The translations under genes were made by a program, and so were the position numbers. From assembly GCF_028330985.1 (NCBI RefSeq), contig NZ_JAQMUE010000098.1, forward strand, positions 1 through 64,000: a stretch of DNA of 64,000 nt, read 5' to 3'. The notes beneath the pieces are model-generated. The model worked only from the letters and a program-made list of their open reading frames with translations, searched no databases and had not been told where the DNA came from. This stretch comes from Roseofilum reptotaenium CS-1145. Its GTDB lineage: Bacteria; Cyanobacteriota; Cyanobacteriia; Cyanobacteriales; Desertifilaceae. Shown here piece after piece: positions 58,522 through 64,000 of the stretch (positions are counted from its first letter, which is position 1; each line of letters starts with the position of its first letter).

Positions 58522-59643
58522 ATGAAACGTCGAAACCTACTCCATAAAATCGCCTTAGGCGCAGCCAGCACCTATAGTATCACCGCCTGTCAATCCCCGA
58601 ACCCTCCTCAACCTAACCCCGAACCCACTCCCAGCCAACCCCTCATTCGCTGGCGCATGGCCACCAGTTGGCCCAAATCCCTAGATATCATCTTTGGAGC
58701 CGCAGAAATCCTTTGTCGGCGCGTCGAACAAATGACTGAAGGTCGCTTCACGATTACCCCCTATCCTGCCAATGAAATTATTTCTCCCCTACAAATTCTC
58801 GATGGTGTAATTGCAGGAACCGTAGAATGTGGCCATAGCAATCTTCTCTTTTCCTTTGAGCGAAATCCGGCTCTGGGACTCCTTTCGGGTGTCCCTTTTG
58901 GCATGAACACTCAACAGCATAATGCCTGGTTTTATTATGGGGGAGGACTAGAGGCCATGGAAAAAATTTATCAAGATTTTGGCGTGAATGTGTTTCCCGC
59001 TGGTAACACTGGACTACAAATGGGCGGATGGTTTAGTCGCCAGATTAATAGCATCAATGACCTCAAAGGCCTAAAAATGCGAATTCCTGGACTGGGCGGT
59101 AAGATACTGGAACGACTCGGCTGTGAAGTCCAAGTTTTGCCTGGGGATCAAATTTTTCCAGCATTGGAACAAGGTACAATAGATGCTGCTGAGTGGATTG
59201 GGCCCTATGATGATGAAAAGCTTGGACTCAACCGCATTGCTCCTTATTATTACTATCCGGGTTGGTGGGAACCTTCATCTGTACTGATTGCCTTAGTTAA
59301 TCGAAGGCAATGGGATCAGCTTCCCAAAACATACCAAGAAATTTTTCGTTCTGCTGCTCTTGAAGCTTATTTTTTAACCATCAGTCGATATGATGCCGCT
59401 AATGGAGAAGCCTTAGAGCGAATGATGTTAAGTGGTACCGAGTTACGTCCCTACAGCCAAGACATTTTACAAAATGCCTACCAAGTGGCCTTAGAACTCT
59501 ATGAAGAGTATGCCTCAGAAAGTGATGACTTTGCTAGAATCTATCAACAAGGGAAACAGTTTCAATCTCGTATTTATAAATGGTATCCAATTAATGACCT
59601 AACTTATTCTGATTTTATCTCTGGAATTTCCCCAATCAATTAA
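58522..59643 (+). CDS. TRAP-type solute-binding lipoprotein (DctP/TakP-like) without permease genes
   Basis: 373 residues. A signal with Arg-Arg at 3-4 and a lipobox ending in Cys23 (SITAC). The mature domain opens WRMATSWPKSLDIIFGAAE and continues GRFTITPYPANEIISPLQIL, with the carboxylate-binding Arg likely in KMRIPGLGG, typical of TRAP proteins for 2-oxo acids or related carboxylates. DctQ/DctM transmembrane genes are absent from the window. A histidine-kinase gene follows 90 bp downstream in the same direction, so this is a second solute-binding-protein/kinase neighbour pair. Confidence 0.88.
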   Translation: MKRRNLLHKIALGAASTYSITACQSPNPPQPNPEPTPSQPLIRWRMATSWPKSLDIIFGAAEILCRRVEQMTEGRFTITPYPANEIISPLQILDGVIAGTVECGHSNLLFSFERNPALGLLSGVPFGMNTQQHNAWFYYGGGLEAMEKIYQDFGVNVFPAGNTGLQMGGWFSRQINSINDLKGLKMRIPGLGGKILERLGCEVQVLPGDQIFPALEQGTIDAAEWIGPYDDEKLGLNRIAPYYYYPGWWEPSSVLIALVNRRQWDQLPKTYQEIFRSAALEAYFLTISRYDAANGEALERMMLSGTELRPYSQDILQNAYQVALELYEEYASESDDFARIYQQGKQFQSRIYKWYPINDLTYSDFISGISPIN

Positions 59644-59733
59644 CTATCTATACCTTCTTATTTTTAGGAAAATTCTGAATGAGCAGTATAAAATAGATAC
59701 AATCAGGTACATTGCCATCCCCTTCAATCGATC

Positions 59734-61950
59734 ATGTTTAATCCAATTGTCCGATCTATCAATTTATCAATATCCAATATCCTGAAGATTACAAAAAACA
59801 GGAAAATTACCATCAAAAACAAGCTGAACTTAGCTTTTGGTAGTTTGATTGGAGTTACCTTTTTAATTATGGGAGTTAATTATTGGAGTAGTGTCCAAGC
59901 CACTTTGAATATTAATCGGACTGAAGAATTGCGAATGCCGATCGCTCTATCGTCTTCAGAAGCACAAAGCAATTTGCTAAAAATGCTCTCTAATGTACGC
60001 GGTTATTTGGTAACGGGAGATGCTGTATTTCGACAACAATATCAGGAATCTCGACATGCTTTTGAAGAAAATCTTCATGAAATGGAGCAGCTATTTCAAC
60101 AATGGAACGTGCCGATACAACTAGAACAGTTGAAAAACTTGCGCCGATTTTATGAAATTTGGTCAGAGTTGCCTCCCTACCTCTTTGACTTAAAAGATGA
60201 TCGCCTGAAGAGTGAGCCAGGATTTCGTCTTTGGGAACAAGAAGGAGAACTATTAGCGATTCATATTTTAGCCAATATTGATAAAATAAGCCAAGAGCAA
60301 AATCCGAGATTGTTATCAGATCTTGAGTTATTCCAAGAGACGATTAATCTTAAAAGTTTATTTTCCTTATTGGTAGCTGATATGAGGAATTACATTAGTA
60401 CACGAGAGGATAAATATCGCTTCGATTATACAGCACATTATCGGAAGAGTAAAGCTAGCTTAGAAAATATTCAATCTAGGTTGTATTCCTTGACCCAAAG
60501 TCAGCAAGAAGCTTTGAATGATATTATTGAAGATTTTGCTGAAATAGAAATTATTATAGAAAATACTGTTGAAATTATCGAGAGCGATCGCTATCGAGAA
60601 GATCTGCATATATATCAAAGCAAAGCTGAACCGATTGCCAAAGAAATGCTGATTATATTAAATTATATTGTCGAGACGCAAAAACAACAATTTAGATCCG
60701 AATTAACATCCGGTGTCTCCAGATTGAATTCGGCTCAACTACAAACCTTAATAGGTTCCCTATTGATCCTAATTTTAGGGTGTATTATGACTCTAGTATT
60801 GCAACGTAAAATCTCCGATCCGATCCAAAGATTAACAGAAGTGACAAATTCAGTAATATCGGGAAATCTTGAAGTCAAATCTTCAGTGGAGTCTGGGGAC
60901 GAAATTGGGATTTTAGCCCAGACATTTAATGAGATGACGGATTCTCTTAAGCTTTCTCTAGACACATTAGAAATGTATAACAAAAACCTGGAATCACTGG
61001 TAGCAGAAAGAACTGAAGAACTCCACGTAAAAAACAAAGAGCTGCAATTAACTTTGCATAACTTGAAACAAACTCAGTCCCATCTCATTCAAGCAGAAAA
61101 AATGTCAAGCCTGGGACAAATGGTGGCTGGAATTGCCCATGAAATTAATAATCCCATTAGTTTTATTCAATGCAACCTTTCTCCCTTGACTACCTATTGT
61201 CAAGATTTACTCGATTTAGTGCAATCTTATCAAGAATTGTATCCAGATGATATGAATATGGCTAAAAAGATAGAGGAGATTGATTTAGAATACATTGAGG
61301 AAGATTTGCCGAAGCTAGTTGAATCTATGGATATGGGGGCTAATCGGATTTATAACATTGTCTTATCTTTGAAGAATTTTTCGAGAAGCGATCAAGCAAA
61401 CTTAAAAGAAGCGGATATTCATGAAGGTGTTGAAAGCACATTGTTGATTTTACAACATCGCTTAAAATCAGCTAGCAATCAAGGAAGAACAATTCAGATC
61501 AACAAAGAATATGGTGATTTACCTTTGGTGGAATGTTACCCAGGGGAACTCAATCAAGTCTTTATGAATATTTTAGCTAATGGCATAGATATTTTAGAGT
61601 CTATGGTGGAAGGAGACAATAGGAATGCAGACTTGGAGGATGGAGTCTTAACAATTCATACTGAATATCAGGCAGAAACGGACAGGATATCCATTCAAAT
61701 TCAGGATAATGGCCCAGGTATAGATGCCGAAATTACAAATAAAATTTTCGATCCTTTTTTCACAACTAAACCTGTGGGTGAAGGAACTGGTTTGGGACTA
61801 TCGATTAGTTATAAAATCATTACAGAGCATCATCAGGGGATGTTAAAATGTTATTCAAAACCGGGTGAAGGCGCTAGGTTTGAAATTGAAATTCCAGCTC
61901 ATCAAAGCTGGACATCATTACCCCATGAAGATCAGAGATTGAGTGCATGA
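59734..61950 (+). CDS. Sensor histidine kinase with CHASE3-like periplasmic domain
   Basis: 738 residues. TM helix ~34-52 ([19 protein letters not shown]), a four-helix-bundle periplasmic domain resembling CHASE3 ([19 protein letters not shown] ... [15 protein letters not shown]), TM ~337-357, HAMP, coiled coil, HisKA with His469 ([12 protein letters not shown]), an N-box that reads [10 protein letters not shown], and G boxes DNGPGIDAE and GEGTGLGLS. It is a full kinase without receiver domain; the response regulator is elsewhere. A TATAAA box at 59687-59692 may give it its own promoter. Its kinase half is closely like that of the kinase at 19072. Confidence 0.92.
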   Translation: MFNPIVRSINLSISNILKITKNRKITIKNKLNLAFGSLIGVTFLIMGVNYWSSVQATLNINRTEELRMPIALSSSEAQSNLLKMLSNVRGYLVTGDAVFRQQYQESRHAFEENLHEMEQLFQQWNVPIQLEQLKNLRRFYEIWSELPPYLFDLKDDRLKSEPGFRLWEQEGELLAIHILANIDKISQEQNPRLLSDLELFQETINLKSLFSLLVADMRNYISTREDKYRFDYTAHYRKSKASLENIQSRLYSLTQSQQEALNDIIEDFAEIEIIIENTVEIIESDRYREDLHIYQSKAEPIAKEMLIILNYIVETQKQQFRSELTSGVSRLNSAQLQTLIGSLLILILGCIMTLVLQRKISDPIQRLTEVTNSVISGNLEVKSSVESGDEIGILAQTFNEMTDSLKLSLDTLEMYNKNLESLVAERTEELHVKNKELQLTLHNLKQTQSHLIQAEKMSSLGQMVAGIAHEINNPISFIQCNLSPLTTYCQDLLDLVQSYQELYPDDMNMAKKIEEIDLEYIEEDLPKLVESMDMGANRIYNIVLSLKNFSRSDQANLKEADIHEGVESTLLILQHRLKSASNQGRTIQINKEYGDLPLVECYPGELNQVFMNILANGIDILESMVEGDNRNADLEDGVLTIHTEYQAETDRISIQIQDNGPGIDAEITNKIFDPFFTTKPVGEGTGLGLSISYKIITEHHQGMLKCYSKPGEGARFEIEIPAHQSWTSLPHEDQRLSA

Positions 61951-61999
61951 AGCCTAGCTGAAAAGGGTTATAGAGAATAGAGGATTAAGATTTAAGTTT

Positions 62000-64000
62000 A
62001 TGGTTACTTTTCTCTCAAGAACAACTCCTGAACAGCCGGTTTCCGATCGCTTGCAAACCGGATTAAACTCGATCCGCAACCAGTTACGAGACGGGCAAAG
62101 ACAGATGGCGGACTGGGAAGGGGGAGAGTTGGCGGTTTCGGCTGTGCCGGGATCGGGGAAGTCTACGGGGATGGCAGGTGCAGCGGCGATCGCCATTGCC
62201 CAAAATCGTCTCCATATCCATCATCAACTGGTGGTGGTGACGTTTACTCGTTCGGCTGCGGCGAGTCTGAAGGGCAAAATTCGCCGCCATCTGCAAACCC
62301 TGGGTTTACCGTCCACGGGTTTTGTGGTGCATACGCTCCATGGGTTGGCTCTACAAATTGCAACGCGCCATCCAGAGTTGTCCACCTTGAGTTTAGATGC
62401 ACTCACACTGATTTCTCCCAACCGATCGCACCAACTGCTGCGCCAAAGTGTCGAACACTGGGCTAATAGCCACCCCAGACTGTACAAAAGACTCTTGGAG
62501 GGCAACCAGTCGGACGGAGAAGAAACGGAACGGTTGCGCCGTCAAGGCGTGCTGCGTACTGAAGTTTTACCCCACTTAGGTTATACGGCGATCCACGAAG
62601 CTAAAAGCTCTGGTTTATTGCCCTCCGATCTCTTTGAACTAGCACAAATTCAAGAGAGTCAAACGTCTGGAGAGCATTACCCGATTTTACGCATTGCGGC
62701 GGGACTCTACGAAACCTATCAACAGCAACTGCGATCGCGCTCTTTGATCGACTATGATGACATGATCCTCGGAGCCTTGCGGGTTCTGGAGGATGTGGGC
62801 GCAAGACGGTTATGGCAAAATCAAGTCTTTGCCGTCTTTGAAGATGAAGCCCAGGACTCGAGTCCCCTACAGGCGAAATTGCTAGAAATTTTAGCCCAAA
62901 AGGAGCAGGATTCTGTAGGGGCGGGTTTACCCAGCTCTGGGCTGATAGACAAAAATTTCGATAAACCCGCCCCTAACTCTGACAAAAATGCCAATAAATC
63001 CACCATCAACCTGATCCGAGTGGGAGATCCCAACCAAGCCATTAACTCCACCTTTACCCCAGCCGACCCCATTTATTTTCGTCAATTTTGCGATCGCCTG
63101 CGAACCCAAAACCAACTGATCTCCCTTGACTGTGCCGGGCGCTCTAGTCCCATTATTCTCCAAGCAGCTAATTTCATGCTGCAATGGGTAAACCGGCATA
63201 TTCAACAGCAAAATCAACCCGCCCCCTTACCCTTCAGCGTGCAACGGATTAAACCTGTACCTTCGGAAGACCCGCAACCGGACGCAAATCCAGCCCCAGA
63301 AGGTAACGGTTTAGAACTCTATGCTCCCCGTGATGTCTTCCAAAGTGTAGACTTAATTGGCGATCGCATTAAAACCCTATTTACCCAAGACCCCTATCGC
63401 AGTGCCGCTGTCCTAGTACGCACGAACGATCAAGGGCGATTTGTTGCCCATCAACTGCGGGAGAAATACGGAACCGAAATTAACCTATTTGAAGTCGCAG
63501 AAAGCGATCGCCACTCCCACGTTCCCGCCGAAATTCTCAACCTGCTCAACTTCCTCGAACGTCCCCATTCTCCTGACGCTCTCAAAGCAGCCCTCACCGT
63601 TCTCGCCAACCGCCGCCTCATTCCTCCCCAAGACCTCAACGCCCTTGCCAGCTTACCCGAAGTTTTCCTCTATCCCGGGCCTCTGGACTCTCCTGGAAGC
63701 CAAACCAGCAAAAGCGCCCAGCGTTACTGTCGCGCCCTCCTGCGGGCTAGATTAGATCTACCCCCTTACCAACTCATTCCCTTTCTCGGTCTTGCCCTAC
63801 GCTATACGCAAAACGAACTCGCTACGGCTGATAAATTAGCAGAACGAGTCACCCAGCAAACCCTAGGCGACTCGTCCCTGTCGGCTCTGTTGAGAGTTCT
63901 AACTGAAATTGTACAATCAGAACGATTTGAGCCAGTTCAAGTAGATACTGCCGATGATTCCCCTTATATGCGGCTCAATCAGCTTACCATTATTACCATG
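62000..64000 (+). CDS. UvrD/Rep-like ATP-dependent DNA helicase, N-terminal part (cut by window edge)
   Basis: 667 codons from ATG 62000, open at the right edge. Helicase superfamily 1 motifs in order: motif I SAVPGSGKSTGMA, Ia VVTFTRSAAASL, II FEDEAQDSSPLQ, III IRVGDPNQAINSTF, IV LDCAGRSS. The last residues QLTIITM are the start of motif V, as expected, so the missing part holds V and VI. It unwinds DNA during repair or replication restart. A palindromic repeat lies in frame between motifs II and III (residues ~305-327). The protein is somewhat unlike classic UvrD; a cyanobacterial UvrD-like branch is most likely. Confidence 0.88.
   Translation, partial: MVTFLSRTTPEQPVSDRLQTGLNSIRNQLRDGQRQMADWEGGELAVSAVPGSGKSTGMAGAAAIAIAQNRLHIHHQLVVVTFTRSAAASLKGKIRRHLQTLGLPSTGFVVHTLHGLALQIATRHPELSTLSLDALTLISPNRSHQLLRQSVEHWANSHPRLYKRLLEGNQSDGEETERLRRQGVLRTEVLPHLGYTAIHEAKSSGLLPSDLFELAQIQESQTSGEHYPILRIAAGLYETYQQQLRSRSLIDYDDMILGALRVLEDVGARRLWQNQVFAVFEDEAQDSSPLQAKLLEILAQKEQDSVGAGLPSSGLIDKNFDKPAPNSDKNANKSTINLIRVGDPNQAINSTFTPADPIYFRQFCDRLRTQNQLISLDCAGRSSPIILQAANFMLQWVNRHIQQQNQPAPLPFSVQRIKPVPSEDPQPDANPAPEGNGLELYAPRDVFQSVDLIGDRIKTLFTQDPYRSAAVLVRTNDQGRFVAHQLREKYGTEINLFEVAESDRHSHVPAEILNLLNFLERPHSPDALKAALTVLANRRLIPPQDLNALASLPEVFLYPGPLDSPGSQTSKSAQRYCRALLRARLDLPPYQLIPFLGLALRYTQNELATADKLAERVTQQTLGDSSLSALLRVLTEIVQSERFEPVQVDTADDSPYMRLNQLTIITM
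62916..62975. repeat. Palindromic repeat inside the helicase coding sequence
   Basis: TAGGGGCGGGTTTA (62916-62929) and TAAACCCGCCCCTA (62962-62975) form perfect 14-bp arms around 32 bp. The reading frame stays open across it, adding about VGAGLPSSGLIDKNFDKPAP to the protein. The sequence has the look of dispersed intergenic repeats of cyanobacteria rather than of helicase coding sequence. Confidence 0.9.

Noticed and set aside
1-64000. tRNA or rRNA genes
   Set aside because: I scanned for T-loop-like GTTCRANNC with matching arms and for rRNA landmarks and saw none; a covariance-model search would be needed to be sure.

Overview
The window is from a cyanobacterium. The evidence is the dense GCGATCGC (HIP1) octamer, an isiA-isiB iron-stress locus, a cytochrome cM gene, the fused RibBA, several small families known mainly from cyanobacteria (TIGR04376-like, DUF4912, PEP-CTERM) and a high load of palindromic dispersed repeats. 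The repeat load and number of toxin-antitoxin relics suggest a large-genome, probably filamentous, cyanobacterium, but the species cannot be read from this sequence.

Layout. 1-3.7 kb: a DUF4912 protein cut by the left edge, then ribBA and a small membrane protein. 3.9-7.5 kb: dtd, then the iron-stress locus isiA-isiB-alpha/beta hydrolase, with a Fur-box-like promoter and hairpins between the cistrons. 7.6-10.4 kb: a decayed area with a hicAB module whose hicA is broken by a small mobile repeat, a histidine-rich COG0523 metallochaperone GTPase, and a vestigial PIN toxin. 10.7-17.6 kb: conserved hypotheticals, an FAD monooxygenase, an SLH/phosphodiester-glycosidase surface protein and an RHH/PIN toxin-antitoxin pair. 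17.6-25.4 kb: a solute-binding lipoprotein directly followed by a histidine kinase, cysK, an 875-residue CRP-like/AAA+/polyferredoxin fusion, and a DUF1810 pseudogene. 25.4-31.8 kb: two more toxin-antitoxin-like pairs, an ABC exporter, cytM and an Na+/H+ antiporter. 32-56.5 kb: a large surface-polysaccharide region. 56.8-64 kb: a DUF4168-like secreted protein, holA, a second solute-binding-protein/histidine-kinase pair, and a UvrD-like helicase cut by the right edge.

How the genes work together. The polysaccharide region holds most parts of a Wzx/Wzy-type pathway: initiating sugar transferase, a WecG/TagA-type transferase, several glycosyltransferases, an SDR epimerase, flippase, O-antigen-ligase-like polymerase, Wza-like exporter and Wzc-like tyrosine kinase. 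Next to it lie an MBOAT/SGNH acylation pair with a large secreted GH2-like protein, a PEP-CTERM protein, and a three-gene polyprenyl-phosphate-sugar cassette (GtrB-like, YbhN-like, GT39).

The main points for follow-up are these. (1) A roughly 88-bp TATAGCG-ended repeat has inserted in hicA, leaving a 13-bp near-perfect direct duplication; removing 101 bp restores an 83-codon frame except for one stop. (2) Two orphan solute-binding proteins from different transporter classes each sit beside a histidine kinase of the same subfamily, with no permease. (3) A CRP/AAA/polyferredoxin fusion has an AAA domain that seems to lack the sigma-54 contact loop. (4) A palindromic repeat lies in frame inside the helicase gene. 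(5) Three enzymes appear to have lost a key catalytic residue.
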